A DNA stretch of 64,000 bases from Actinoplanes flavus (GTDB lineage Bacteria > Actinomycetota > Actinomycetes > Mycobacteriales > Micromonosporaceae): the NCBI RefSeq assembly GCF_017592555.1, contig NZ_JAGFNS010000015.1:164358-228357 (forward strand), written 5' to 3'. The translations under genes and the position numbers were made by a program. Under the pieces are notes generated by a model. It was not told the origin of the DNA and made no database searches. It saw only the letters and a program-made list of their open reading frames with translations. Of this stretch, positions 24,359-33,440 are shown one piece after another (position 1 is the stretch's first letter; the number at the start of each line of letters is the position of its first letter).

Positions 24359-25999
24359 ATGGCACCACAAGTTGATGTTGACCTGATCGCCCGGGCCGAG
24401 GCCTGGCTCGCCGACGACCCCGATCCGGCGAGCCGGGCCGAACTGCGTGCGGTAATCGACGGTCTGCCGGCCACCGCCGCCGAACTGCTCGACCGCTTCG
24501 CCGGCCCGCTCACCTTCGGCACGGCCGGTCTGCGCGGCCGCCTGCGCGCCGGGCCCAACGGCATGAACCTCGCGGTGGTCACCCGGGCCGCGGCCGGCCT
24601 GGTCGGCTGGCTGGCGGCGAACGGCGGCGAGGGCCCGCTGGTGATCGGGTACGACGCCCGGCACGGCTCGAAGGACTTCGCCGAGCGGACCGCCCGGGTC
24701 GCGGCCGGCGCCGGGCGCGGGGCGGGGGTGGGGGGCGGGCCGCGGCCGGCACCGGGCGGGGCGTGCGCGGTCCGCGCTCTCGGCGCGGTCGCCGGGGTGA
24801 TGGTGACCGCCAGCCACAATCCGCCCCAGGACAACGGCTACAAGGTCTACCTGGGCGCGGCCCTGGGTGGTCCGGCCGGCGACGGGGCGCAGATCGTCCC
24901 GCCGGCCGACGCCGGCATCGAGGCCGCCATCCGGGCGGTCCCGAGCGTCGCGTCGGTCCCGCTGGGCGGTCCGGGCACCCTTCTGGGCGCCGAGGTGGCC
25001 CAGGGGTACGTGCGCGGCGCGGCCGCCGTCCTGGACCCGTCCGGCCCGCGTGACCTGACGATCGCGTACACCCCGATGCACGGGGTCGGCGGGTCGACGC
25101 TCGCCGAGGCGTTCGTGGCGGCCGGTTTCCCCGCCCCGGCGATCGTCGCGGCGCAGGCCGAGCCGGATCCCGAGTTCCCGACCGTGGCGTTCCCGAACCC
25201 GGAGGAGCCGGGCGCCATGGACCGGCTGCTGGCGCTGGCCGCGGAGCACGGCGCCGACCTGGCGATCGCGAACGACCCGGACGCCGACCGCTGTGCGGTG
25301 GCGATCCCGGGGCCGGACGGCTGGCGGCCGCTGCGCGGTGACGAGCTGGGCGTGCTGCTCGCCGATCACCTGATCCGCCGGGGCACTCCCGGCCTGTACG
25401 CCACCACGATCGTCTCGTCGTCGATGCTGGGCCGTCTGTGCGCCGCCCGTGGCGTGCCCTACGCCGAGACCCTGACCGGCTTCAAGTGGATCGTCCGAGC
25501 CGCCGACGACCTGGCGTTCGGTTACGAGGAGGCGCTCGGCTACTGCGTGGCCCCGGCCCTGGTCCGGGACAAGGACGGCATCACGGCGGCGCTGACCGTC
25601 GCCGAGCTGGCCGCCGGTCTGCGGGCGGAGGGCCGCACCCTGGCCGGCCGCCTCGACGAGCTGGCGAGCGAGCTGGGCCTGCACGCCACCGACCAGCTGT
25701 CGGTCCGGGTGGACGACCTCGCCGAGATCGGGACGGCGATGGGCCGGGCCCGGCGCAACCCGCCGGCGGCGCTTCTCGGGGCGCCGGTGACCGAGACGAC
25801 CGACCTGCTGCCGGAGAACGACGTGCTGACCTTCCGCACCGCCACGACCCGGGTGGTGATCCGGCCGTCCGGTACGGAGCCGAAGCTCAAGGCGTACCTC
25901 GAAGTGGTCGTCGAGGGTGACCCGGCGACGGCCCGCACCCGCGCGGCGGCGGATCTGAAAGCTCTTCGCGCCGAGATCGCGGCAACGCTCGGCGTCTGA
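24359..25999 (+). CDS. pmmB: Phospho-sugar mutase (phosphomannomutase/phosphoglucomutase family)
   Basis: The 546-residue alpha-D-phosphohexomutase has FGTAGLRGRL at the N-terminus and the phosphoserine loop VMVTASHNPPQDNGYK. The metal-binding NDPDADR, the sugar loop YEEALGY and the phosphate-binding RPSGTEPKLK follow. It interconverts 1- and 6-phosphates (or 1- and 5-phosphates of pentoses), linking nucleoside breakdown or wall sugars to central metabolism. In mycobacteria pmmB lies beside deoD and upp. The segment encoded at 24700-24765 is an abnormal G-rich stretch (RGAGVGGGPRPAPGGAC). Relatives have Leu, Val, Thr and Phe there with no length change, as if several T bases read as G. The rest is normal. 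Confidence 0.88.
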   Translation: MAPQVDVDLIARAEAWLADDPDPASRAELRAVIDGLPATAAELLDRFAGPLTFGTAGLRGRLRAGPNGMNLAVVTRAAAGLVGWLAANGGEGPLVIGYDARHGSKDFAERTARVAAGAGRGAGVGGGPRPAPGGACAVRALGAVAGVMVTASHNPPQDNGYKVYLGAALGGPAGDGAQIVPPADAGIEAAIRAVPSVASVPLGGPGTLLGAEVAQGYVRGAAAVLDPSGPRDLTIAYTPMHGVGGSTLAEAFVAAGFPAPAIVAAQAEPDPEFPTVAFPNPEEPGAMDRLLALAAEHGADLAIANDPDADRCAVAIPGPDGWRPLRGDELGVLLADHLIRRGTPGLYATTIVSSSMLGRLCAARGVPYAETLTGFKWIVRAADDLAFGYEEALGYCVAPALVRDKDGITAALTVAELAAGLRAEGRTLAGRLDELASELGLHATDQLSVRVDDLAEIGTAMGRARRNPPAALLGAPVTETTDLLPENDVLTFRTATTRVVIRPSGTEPKLKAYLEVVVEGDPATARTRAAADLKALRAEIAATLGV

Positions 26000-26041
26000 G
26001 GAACCGTCCCCGGGGCTTCCCGCGAAGCCCCGGGGGAACGG

Positions 26042-26728
26042 TCAGATCGGCTTGGGGGCGCCCAGCGCGGCCTGGATGGCCCGGCCCAGGGTGGCCACCA
26101 CCAGCGCGACGCTGGGCCGCACGATGGAGTCCTCCAGGGAGACGTCACCCACGAAGCCGGCGTTGCTGGCGATCTCCTCCAGCCGCTCGTGGGCCCGCTC
26201 CGACTCCCCGGCCGGGAGTTTCAGCGCCGGCTCCATCCGGGCCGCGACGAGCAGGGTGGCCAGCGCGGCCGTCCGCTCGTCGGGCAGGGTGTCGCCGGTC
26301 AGCGCGGCCGCCAGCCGCTGCCGGATCTCGGCTTCGTACGCCGGGTCGCTGGTCGGGTAGCGGTGCACGTGGATGACGCCCATCTGGGTCTCGTCCACGT
26401 CCTGCACGACACCCCGGGCGCACAGGTCCTCGAGCACCCGGGTCCGCAGCCGGTGCCGCAGGCGCTGTAGCCACTGGGCCGGGGTGTGCGGCTCGTCGGA
26501 CGCGACCTTTCCCAGCACGGCGTCGGCGACCGGGTCGCCGAGCGGTGTGGCGTCCACGACCTTCAGGTAGCCGTCGGCCGCGTACGCGATCCGGTTGGCC
26601 AGCGCCAGGTCGATCAGCACCGCGGCGGCCATGCCCAGGTCGAGCCCGATGCGGGAACCCGTGGCCTTTCCGGTCTGGTCGTCATACGCGAGGAGGAGGA
26701 GTTCCTCGGCGAGCGGGATGGGGGTCAT
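26042..26728 (-). CDS. GPP34 family phosphoprotein (GOLPH3-like)
   Basis: The 228-residue protein begins MTPIPLAEELLLLAYDDQTG, the GPP34 start, with GLDLGMAAAVLIDLALANRI and a C-terminal helical bundle. Eukaryotic relatives bind PI4P at the Golgi. In actinobacteria the family is common, has no proven role and is thought to be a peripheral membrane or lipid-binding protein. ATG at 26728 is preceded by TATCGT with an 8-base spacer. A TTG three codons upstream is less likely. Confidence 0.88.
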   Translation of the reverse strand: MTPIPLAEELLLLAYDDQTGKATGSRIGLDLGMAAAVLIDLALANRIAYAADGYLKVVDATPLGDPVADAVLGKVASDEPHTPAQWLQRLRHRLRTRVLEDLCARGVVQDVDETQMGVIHVHRYPTSDPAYEAEIRQRLAAALTGDTLPDERTAALATLLVAARMEPALKLPAGESERAHERLEEIASNAGFVGDVSLEDSIVRPSVALVVATLGRAIQAALGAPKPI

Positions 26729-26736
26729 GTGACGCA

Positions 26737-26742
26737 ACGATA
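26737..26742 (-). promoter_or_regulatory. Leaderless -10 element for the GPP34 gene
   Basis: On the minus strand TATCGT is followed by 8 bases and the ATG at 26728. Confidence 0.4.
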
Positions 26743-26814
26743 GTGGCCCGAGTCATCCGAGCCGATCCCCAGGTCGGTCAGATCATCAGCCGCCGACCCG
26801 CTCACCTGAGGGAA

Positions 26815-27819
26815 CTATCGGTCGGAAAGGTCGGGCAGGATCCGCTCCCGCTGGGCGAACCAGTCCAGTGAGTCCCGGATGCCGTCCGCCACGGTGTGCT
26901 CGGCCCGCCAGCCCAGCAGATCGGCGGCACGGCTGCTGCGGGTGTAGGCGCCGGCCGAGTCGCCGGGGCGGCGCGGGGCGTGCGCGACCTCGACCGCACG
27001 GTCGGCCACCTGGTTGAACGCCTCGACGAACTCCAGCACCGTGGTGCCGGTGCCGGTGCCCAGGTTGATGGCGAGCGACCCGTTCTCGAAGGGCAGCGTG
27101 TCGAAGACCTCGAGGGCCCGCAGGTGGGCGCCGGCCAGATCCCACACGTGCACGTAGTCGCGGATGCCGGAGCCGTCCCGGGTCGGGTAGTCGACACCGG
27201 TCACCGGGAACGGCTTGCCCTCCCGGTAGACCTCGATGAGCTTGCCCAGGGCGTGGCTCGGGGACCGCAGCTGGAGGCCGGTCCGCATCTTCGGGTCCGA
27301 GCCGATCGGGTTGAAGTAGCGCAGCGACAGCACCTTGATCGGGGTCGCGGCGGTGATGTCGCTCAGCATCTGCTCGACGATCAGCTTGGTCCGCGCGTAC
27401 GGGCTGAGCGCCGTGAGGGCCGAGTTCTCGTCGACGGTGAAGTCGTCGCCGGGCTGGTAGATCGACGCCGACGAGCTGAACAGCAGCCGGGTGACGCCCT
27501 TGCCGATCAGGTGGTCGACGAACTCGAGGGTCTTCGCCACGTTCTCCCGGTAGTAATGAACCGGGCGCTCCACCGACTCCGGCACCACGATGAGCGCCGC
27601 GCAGTGCACCACAGCGGTGATGTCGGGGTGTTCGTCGAAGATCCGGTCGAGCATCGCGGTGTCGGCGATGTCACCCTCGTAGAAGGGCCGGCCCTCGCAG
27701 AACTCACGGCGGCCGGTGACCAGATTGTCCAGGATGACGGGCTGGTGCCCGTTGTCGAGCAGACAGGACGCGATCGTGCTGCCGATGAAGCCCGCGCCAC
27801 CGGCGATGAGTACCTTCAC
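26815..27819 (-). CDS. galE: UDP-glucose 4-epimerase (first copy)
   Basis: The 334-residue extended short-chain dehydrogenase has the NAD-binding motif IAGGAGFIGS, FSSSASIYQP and the catalytic pair in SPYARTK (Tyr and Lys). SLRYFNPIGSD and RDYVHVWDLA are the substrate-binding parts. It interconverts UDP-glucose and UDP-galactose, or the N-acetylated forms. It is divergent from a glycopolymer transferase pair, so a role in wall polysaccharide supply is likely, unlike the second galE at 60637 that sits with galK. GTG start with AGAGGAC upstream. Confidence 0.92.
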   Translation of the reverse strand: MKVLIAGGAGFIGSTIASCLLDNGHQPVILDNLVTGRREFCEGRPFYEGDIADTAMLDRIFDEHPDITAVVHCAALIVVPESVERPVHYYRENVAKTLEFVDHLIGKGVTRLLFSSSASIYQPGDDFTVDENSALTALSPYARTKLIVEQMLSDITAATPIKVLSLRYFNPIGSDPKMRTGLQLRSPSHALGKLIEVYREGKPFPVTGVDYPTRDGSGIRDYVHVWDLAGAHLRALEVFDTLPFENGSLAINLGTGTGTTVLEFVEAFNQVADRAVEVAHAPRRPGDSAGAYTRSSRAADLLGWRAEHTVADGIRDSLDWFAQRERILPDLSDR

Positions 27820-27949
27820 GAAACGTCCTCTCGTTCTCCGAATCCCGCACCGAGGCTAGCTGACCTCTTCATCCGTCCGGCGACAGCGGGCGGCAGCCAT
27901 CCACCGCCACCTTGATCGCGAGCCGGGGATGAGCACGCTGGCTGTAACC

Positions 27950-27955
27950 TATGAT
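27950..27955 (+). promoter_or_regulatory. -10 element upstream of the GT2/CDP-glycerol transferase gene
   Basis: TATGAT matches the sigma-70-type -10 consensus in the 225-base divergent gap after galE. No good -35 is seen at 17 bases. The start codon is 90 bases downstream, with AAAGGA near 28026. Confidence 0.35.
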
Positions 27956-28044
27956 GCTGACCGCTCCGGGCCACGCCCCCCACCACTGCGTCCCGCGACG
28001 ACGGACGCGAGAGCGTCGAACTTTCAGAAAGGACCACGTCGACC

Positions 28045-30903
28045 GTGACCTCGCCCCAGCCCCGGCCCCCAGACGTCACAGTCGTGGTCATCGTGTACAA
28101 CGACGCGGCCCGGATCGAGACCGCGGTCCGCTCGGTGCTGAACCAGTCGCTGCGCAGCCACGAGGTGATCGTCTGCGACGACCACAGCACGGATGGCACG
28201 CAGGCCGTGGTGGAGCGGCTCGTCGCCGAGCACCCGGACGTGGTGCGCTACATCCGGCTGGAGGCCAACTCGGGTCACTGCGGCGCGCCCCGCAACCGGG
28301 GCGTGGCGGCGGCCCGGGGCCGGTTCATCATGTTCCTGGACAGTGACGACACCCTGGACCAGCACGCCTGCCGCAACATGGTGTCGATGGCCGAGCAGTC
28401 CCACGCCGACATGGTCATCGGCCGGTGCGTCCGGCACGACGTGGCGACCGGCAAGGAGACCTCCTGGATGCCCTGGCTGGTCCAGCGCAAGGTGGTCTAC
28501 GAGTCGCTGCACGACCAGCCCGAGCTGCTCTACGACGTGCTGTCGACCAACAAGCTGTACCGGCACGACTTCCTGACCCGGGAGAACCTGGTCTTCCTGG
28601 AGGACCGGCTGTACGAGGACAACCTGTTCTCGGCGCACGCGTACCTCGCGGCCAAGAAGATCGCGATCATCCCGCAGCGCATCTACACGTGGAACATCGA
28701 GCGCAAGGCGGCGAACCTCTCGATCACCCGCCGGGCCGCCGACATCCGCAACATCACCGACCGGATCATCGTCACCCGCAAGATCGACGACCTGCTGACC
28801 AAGCACGACGCCGGTGACCTGCGGTTGCAGAAGGACATCCGGTTCATCGAGAACGACCTGCGGGTGCACCTGGCCCGGCTCGGCACCCTCCCGGAGGAAA
28901 ATCAGCGGGCCCTGGTCGACGCCGCCCGGCCCTACCTGGAAACCCTCCAGCCGGAGGCGTTCCTCCAGGCCAAGCCGCTGCCCGCGATGGCCGCCTACCT
29001 GGCCCGGCAGGGCGACTACCACGGTGTGGCCACGGTGCACGACTACATGGTCGGCAAGCCCTTCCAGCCGCACCTGACCGCCGACCTGGTGGTCCACGAC
29101 GGCCGGGTGTACTGGTCCGACCGGCACCTGGACGACGAGGTGGGCCGCGCGGTCCTGGACGTCACCGAGCTGGGCCTGCAGGACCGCCCGCTCAGCAAGC
29201 TGCGCCTGGGCAGCCGGATCGACAGCGTCCACCGCGACGGCGACTCGGTCACCATCGCCGGCTCGTTCGTCAACCCGCTCGGCCGGATCACCGTCGAGTC
29301 GGCGCCGAAGGCTCAGCTGGTCTTCGCCGAGCGGCGCAGCAAGCGCCGGGTGTTCAAGGCCCGGGCGCAGCTCGTCGTGGACGAGCAGCGGGTCGGCTGG
29401 ACGGTCACCTTCGAGCCGGAGAAGCTGCTGCGCCCGGTGGGTCTGATCGACCCCAACTACTCGGTCCGGCTGCACCTGGCCGTCGGCACCGACAGCGCCG
29501 ACCTGGCGCTGTTCGCCGAGGACGAGGTGACCGAGGCGCTGCGGCTGCCGGCCCGCCCCAAGCTCACCCGCCTCACCGCCGACCTGCTCCAGGGCTACCG
29601 CACCGACAGCGGCAACGTGGCGCTGCGGCTGGACGCCGACGGCAGCGCCGCGAAGCTGGGCACCGCCGCGATCAGCGGGGTGCGCAACACCAGCATCGGC
29701 AGCCGCGCCTGGGAGCGGGCCGCCGAGCTGCAGAGCTCGCTGCGCCAGCGCCGCAACAAGCGGGCCACCAAGCTGTCCTGGTACGAGAACGTCTTCCTGA
29801 AGATGCCGGTCAAGAAGGGCACGGTCGTCTTCGAGAGCCACATGGGCAAGCAGTTCTCGGACAGCCCGCGCGCCATCTACGAGGAGATGGAGCGGCAGGG
29901 GATCAAGTTCACCCCGATCTGGGTGTACGCGACCCATCCGACCGGTTTCCCGTCCGACGCCAAGCTGGTCAAGCGCAACTCGTGGGCGTACCTCCAGGCG
30001 CTCGGCCAGGCCGAGTTCTGGATCGACAACCAGGGCTTCCCGCACGACCTGCGCAAGCGGCCGGAGACCACGTACATCCAGACCTGGCACGGGTCGGCGT
30101 TCAAGAAGATGGGCTTCGACGAGGCCACCATCAAGGCGCAGACCGAGCAGTCACAGCAGCGGTTGCAGCGGGCGATCGACCGGTTCGACGTGTTCCTGGT
30201 CCGCTCGGAGCACGACGTGCGCACCCTCACCCAGGGCATGCGGGTCGGCGCCGAGCTGCTGCGGGTCGGCTACCCGCGCAACGACGCGCTGGTCAACGGC
30301 GGCAACGAGGCCGAGGTCGCCAAGCTGCGCAAGTCGCTGGGGCTCACCGACGGACGGAAGGTGGTGCTGTACGCGCCGACGTTCCGCCCCGAGGAGGTGA
30401 ACCGCAAGTCCGGCCTGGAACTGCCGTTCGACCTCGACGAGTTCGTGCACCGGTTCGGTGACGACGCCGTGCTGCTGGTCCGCCCGCACTACCTGGTGTC
30501 GTTCGCGCTGCCGCCGGCGTACGGGCACTCGGTCCGCAACGTGGCCAACGTCCACGACGTCACGCCGCTGATGCAGATCTCGGACGCGCTGATCACCGAC
30601 TACTCGTCGCTGATGTTCGACTATTCCCTGCTCAACCGTCCGATGATCTTCCACGTGCCGGACTACGACGACTACGTCGGCAGCAGCCGCGGCTCCTATT
30701 TCGACCTCGGTTCGATCGCGCCCGGCCCGCTCACCCGTACCTCGGAGGATCTGATCGCCGCCCTGTCGGACCTGGACGGCAACGCCGAGGCGTACGCCGG
30801 CAAGCGCCGCGAGTTCGTGGCCCAGTACGGTGAGTTCGACACCGGTCAGGCCGCCAAGGCTGTGGTCGACCGCTTCTTCCGTTCCGGAGCACGCCGTGGC
30901 TGA
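28045..30903 (+). CDS. Bifunctional GT2 glycosyltransferase / CDP-glycerol:poly(glycerophosphate) transferase
   Basis: The 952-residue protein joins a GT-A glycosyltransferase to a TagB/TagF-type transferase. The GT2 domain (about 10-240) has VTVVVIVYNDAARIETAVRS, DDHSTDGT and the metal motif FLDSDDTLD. A middle linker of beta-rich sequence (about 340-580) follows. The TagB/F-type domain (about 590-945) has TWHGSAFKKMG, VLYAPTFRPEE and ITDYSSLMFDYSLLNRP. Such proteins build teichoic-acid-like poly(alditol phosphate) chains at the inner membrane face. No transmembrane helix is seen. The following GT4 gene overlaps its end by 8 bases. GTG start. Confidence 0.88.
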   Translation: MTSPQPRPPDVTVVVIVYNDAARIETAVRSVLNQSLRSHEVIVCDDHSTDGTQAVVERLVAEHPDVVRYIRLEANSGHCGAPRNRGVAAARGRFIMFLDSDDTLDQHACRNMVSMAEQSHADMVIGRCVRHDVATGKETSWMPWLVQRKVVYESLHDQPELLYDVLSTNKLYRHDFLTRENLVFLEDRLYEDNLFSAHAYLAAKKIAIIPQRIYTWNIERKAANLSITRRAADIRNITDRIIVTRKIDDLLTKHDAGDLRLQKDIRFIENDLRVHLARLGTLPEENQRALVDAARPYLETLQPEAFLQAKPLPAMAAYLARQGDYHGVATVHDYMVGKPFQPHLTADLVVHDGRVYWSDRHLDDEVGRAVLDVTELGLQDRPLSKLRLGSRIDSVHRDGDSVTIAGSFVNPLGRITVESAPKAQLVFAERRSKRRVFKARAQLVVDEQRVGWTVTFEPEKLLRPVGLIDPNYSVRLHLAVGTDSADLALFAEDEVTEALRLPARPKLTRLTADLLQGYRTDSGNVALRLDADGSAAKLGTAAISGVRNTSIGSRAWERAAELQSSLRQRRNKRATKLSWYENVFLKMPVKKGTVVFESHMGKQFSDSPRAIYEEMERQGIKFTPIWVYATHPTGFPSDAKLVKRNSWAYLQALGQAEFWIDNQGFPHDLRKRPETTYIQTWHGSAFKKMGFDEATIKAQTEQSQQRLQRAIDRFDVFLVRSEHDVRTLTQGMRVGAELLRVGYPRNDALVNGGNEAEVAKLRKSLGLTDGRKVVLYAPTFRPEEVNRKSGLELPFDLDEFVHRFGDDAVLLVRPHYLVSFALPPAYGHSVRNVANVHDVTPLMQISDALITDYSSLMFDYSLLNRPMIFHVPDYDDYVGSSRGSYFDLGSIAPGPLTRTSEDLIAALSDLDGNAEAYAGKRREFVAQYGEFDTGQAAKAVVDRFFRSGARRG

Positions 30904-32047
30904 GACCCGCGACATCTTCATCATCTGCAACAGCGTGAATGAGCTGGGTGGCCTCACCCAGTGGGTGCACGACATCTCCCGGCTGTTCACCGCACGCGGC
31001 CACCGGGTGCGGCTGATCGGCGTGGAGCCGGCCACCGACTACCGGGACTTCGGCTCCGACCTGCCGTACCCGACGTTCACCCTGCACGAGGACCACCTGC
31101 CCCGGCGCCGCAAGGCGACCGGCGCGGCGTTGCTCAACCCGGGGCGGAGCCTGATGCTGCGCAAGCGGCAGCAGATCTTCGAGGGCGGCGTGCGGCGGCT
31201 GAACGAGCTGCTGCGCACCGCGGAGTCCCCGGGCGCCGTGGTGATCGCCTCCCAGGTGTGGGCCGGCGAGTGGGTGGCCGCCGCGGACACCACCGGCATG
31301 CAGGTCATCGGCATGTCCCACGAGTCGTTCGAGGCGTGCAGGAACAGCAGCCGCTACAACCGGGTGCTCAAGTTCTACGGTGGCATGGACATCCACCTGT
31401 CGCTCACCGACGCCGACGCGGACGCGTGGGCCCGGGCCGGCATGTCCAACGTCGGCGCCATGCCGAACCCGCTGATGACCGTGCCGAAGACGCTGCCCAC
31501 GCTGGACGAGAAGACGGTGGTCACGCTCCGCCGCCTCTCCCACGACAAGGGCATCGACATGCTGATCGAGGCGTGGGCGCAGGTCGGGCCGCAGCACCCG
31601 GACTGGCGGCTGAAGATCTTCGGCGCCGGCCCGGACGAGCAGGCCCTCCGCACCCAGGCCCGCTCGCTGGGCCTCGACGACACGGCGCTGTTCCAGGGCA
31701 AGACCAGCGACATCGACGGCGCGCTCAGCTCCGCCTCGGTGTACGCTCTGCCGTCCCGCGAGGAGGGCTTCCCGATCGCGGTGATGGAGGCGATGGCGTA
31801 CGGGCTGCCCACCGTGGCGTTCGACTGCGCGCCCGGCATCCGCGAGCTGATCGACGACGAGGTCAGCGGTGGCCTGGTCGTCACGCCCGGCAACGTGAGC
31901 GGGTTCGCGATCGGCCTGAACCGCCTGATCGAGGACCGCGAACTGCGGGTCCGCCTCGGTTCGGCGGGCCGCGAGTCGGTGCAGCGGTTCAGCCCGGACA
32001 GCATCGTGGACCGCTGGGAGAGCCTCTTCGCGCTCCTGGACCGCTGA
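30896..32047 (+). CDS. GT4 family glycosyltransferase
   Basis: The 383-residue GT-B enzyme begins with FIICNSVNELGGLTQWVHD, the acceptor-side glycine loop. The GT4 donor motifs are VVTLRRLSHDKGIDMLIEAW and SREEGFPIAVMEAMAYGLP (the E-x7-E site). It transfers sugar from a nucleotide donor, probably onto the same wall glycopolymer made by the preceding protein. GTG at 30896 overlaps the upstream stop by 8 bases, with CCGGAGC as ribosome-binding site, so translation is coupled. Confidence 0.88.
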   Translation: MAETRDIFIICNSVNELGGLTQWVHDISRLFTARGHRVRLIGVEPATDYRDFGSDLPYPTFTLHEDHLPRRRKATGAALLNPGRSLMLRKRQQIFEGGVRRLNELLRTAESPGAVVIASQVWAGEWVAAADTTGMQVIGMSHESFEACRNSSRYNRVLKFYGGMDIHLSLTDADADAWARAGMSNVGAMPNPLMTVPKTLPTLDEKTVVTLRRLSHDKGIDMLIEAWAQVGPQHPDWRLKIFGAGPDEQALRTQARSLGLDDTALFQGKTSDIDGALSSASVYALPSREEGFPIAVMEAMAYGLPTVAFDCAPGIRELIDDEVSGGLVVTPGNVSGFAIGLNRLIEDRELRVRLGSAGRESVQRFSPDSIVDRWESLFALLDR

Positions 32048-32087
32048 CCACCTTCACCGGCGCGGGCGGGGCTCCGGCCCGCGCCGG

Positions 32088-32093
32088 TAAGGT
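32088..32093 (+). promoter_or_regulatory. Leaderless -10 element for the Nudix gene
   Basis: TAAGGT is followed by GCACCGG and the GTG at 32101, a 7-base spacer. Confidence 0.45.
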
Positions 32094-32100
32094 GCACCGG

Positions 32101-32592
32101 GTGCAAGCGATCCTGGCCACCCTCGGTTACGTGCTCTCCCCGGACGGCTCGCGGGTGCTGATGATCCGGCGGGACACCCGGCCGGACGACATCCACTACG
32201 GCAAGTTCAACGGCCTGGGCGGCAAGCTGGAGCCCGGCGAGGACGTGGTGGCCGGGATGCGCCGGGAGATCCACGAGGAGGCCGGGCTCGACTGCACCGG
32301 CCTCGACCTGGCCGGAACGATCTCCTGGCCCGGTTTCGGCCGCGGCGGCGAGAACTGGTTCGGCTTCCTCTTCCGGGTCACGTCCTGGTCCGGCACCCCG
32401 CACACCGCCAACGACGAGGGCAGCCTGCACTGGGTCGAGGTCACCGAGATGCTGGCCGGAAAGATCCCGATGTGGGAGTCCGACCGGCACTTCCTCCCGC
32501 TGGTCTTCGCCGACCACCCCACCGTCTTCCACGGCGTGATGCCCTTCGCCGCCGGCCGGGCGCTCTCCTGGGCCTACACCGAGACCATGTGA
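32101..32592 (+). CDS. Nudix hydrolase (MutT-like)
   Basis: The 163-residue protein carries a complete Nudix box in GGKLEPGEDVVAGMRREIHE followed by EAGL, which binds Mg and hydrolyses a nucleoside diphosphate linked to another moiety. MIRRDTRPDDIHYGKFNGL before the box and WESDRHFLPLVF after it resemble 8-oxo-dGTP or CTP pyrophosphohydrolases. A role in cleaning the nucleotide pool fits the neighbouring upp and deo genes. GTG at 32101 is favoured by the TAAGGT hexamer. An in-frame GTG at 32092 overlaps that hexamer. Confidence 0.88.
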   Translation: MQAILATLGYVLSPDGSRVLMIRRDTRPDDIHYGKFNGLGGKLEPGEDVVAGMRREIHEEAGLDCTGLDLAGTISWPGFGRGGENWFGFLFRVTSWSGTPHTANDEGSLHWVEVTEMLAGKIPMWESDRHFLPLVFADHPTVFHGVMPFAAGRALSWAYTETM

Positions 32593-32667
32593 TCGTACGC
32601 ACAGAGCCGCGACCGGCTGCCCGCTCACGCCTGTGCCGCCCGCGCCGGGCGGAGATCGGTGGTCCAG

Positions 32668-32716
32668 CTGGCCCCCAGGGCTGTTTCAACGTCCCCGAAA
32701 CAGCGCTGAGAGCCAG
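32668..32716. repeat. Palindromic repeat of the dispersed family, single copy
   Basis: Two 20-base arms beginning CTGGC and ending GCCAG enclose a 9-base loop (AACGTCCCC). The inner parts are GGCTGTTTC and GAAACAGCGCT. It lies between the convergent nudix and upp genes, where a bidirectional terminator is expected. Core and ends match the arrays at 5707 and 40141. Confidence 0.8.
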
Positions 32717-32760
32717 CCGGAGTGTCCTCGGGACGGCGCACGCCGTACCCGAATGGCTCT

Positions 32761-33393
32761 TTAGAAGCGGCGCATGCCGCCGAACTGGCGGTCGCCGGCG
32801 TCGCCCAGGCCGGGCACGATGTAGGCCTTCTCGTTGAGCCCCTCGTCGATCGACGCGGTGACCAGGCGCAGCGGCAGGCCGGAGTCCTTCAGGCGCTCGA
32901 CGCCCTCGGGGGCGGCCAGCACGCAGCAGATGATGATGTCGGTGCAGCCCCGGTCGGCGAGCAGCCGGCAGCAGTGCAGCAGCGAGCCGCCGGTGGCCAG
33001 CATCGGGTCGAGGACCAGGACCGGCTGCCCGGTCAGGTCGACGGGCAGCGACTCCATGTAGGCGCGCGGCTCGTGCGTCTCCTCGTCCCGGGCCAGGCCG
33101 ACGAAGCCCATCGACGACTCGGGCAGCAGCGCGAGCGCGGCGTCGGCCATGCCCAGACCGGCCCGGAGCACCGGGACGATCAGCGGCGGGTTGGCCAGCC
33201 GGGTGCCCTCGGTCGGCGCTACCGGCGTCTCGATGGGGTACTTCTCGACGGCGAAGAGGCGGGCCGCCTCGTAGACCACCATCGTGGTGAGTTCGTGCAG
33301 CGAGGCGCGGAAGACACCGGAGTCGGTCTCGGTGCGGCGCATCGCGGTGAGCCGGGTCTGAGCCAGCGGGTGGTCTACGACAAGGACATCCAC
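32761..33393 (-). CDS. upp: Uracil phosphoribosyltransferase
   Basis: The 210-residue enzyme has PVLRAGLGMADA, the PRPP loop VLDPMLATGGS and the C-terminal uracil-binding segment YIVPGLGDAGDR. It converts uracil and PRPP to UMP in the cytoplasm, salvaging the base released by DeoA. The start GTG at 33393 has TAGGTT with a 6-base spacer, so it is probably leaderless. It is divergent from deoC with overlapping promoter regions (60 bases apart). Confidence 0.96.
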   Translation of the reverse strand: MDVLVVDHPLAQTRLTAMRRTETDSGVFRASLHELTTMVVYEAARLFAVEKYPIETPVAPTEGTRLANPPLIVPVLRAGLGMADAALALLPESSMGFVGLARDEETHEPRAYMESLPVDLTGQPVLVLDPMLATGGSLLHCCRLLADRGCTDIIICCVLAAPEGVERLKDSGLPLRLVTASIDEGLNEKAYIVPGLGDAGDRQFGGMRRF

Positions 33394-33399
33394 GGCAAC

Positions 33400-33405
33400 A
33401 ACCTA
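33400..33405 (-). promoter_or_regulatory. Leaderless -10 element for upp
   Basis: On the minus strand TAGGTT, six bases (GTTGCC) and then the GTG at 33393. Confidence 0.5.
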
Positions 33406-33440
33406 ATCGTTCCATCATGATCAACAGCTACAGGGTTGCG

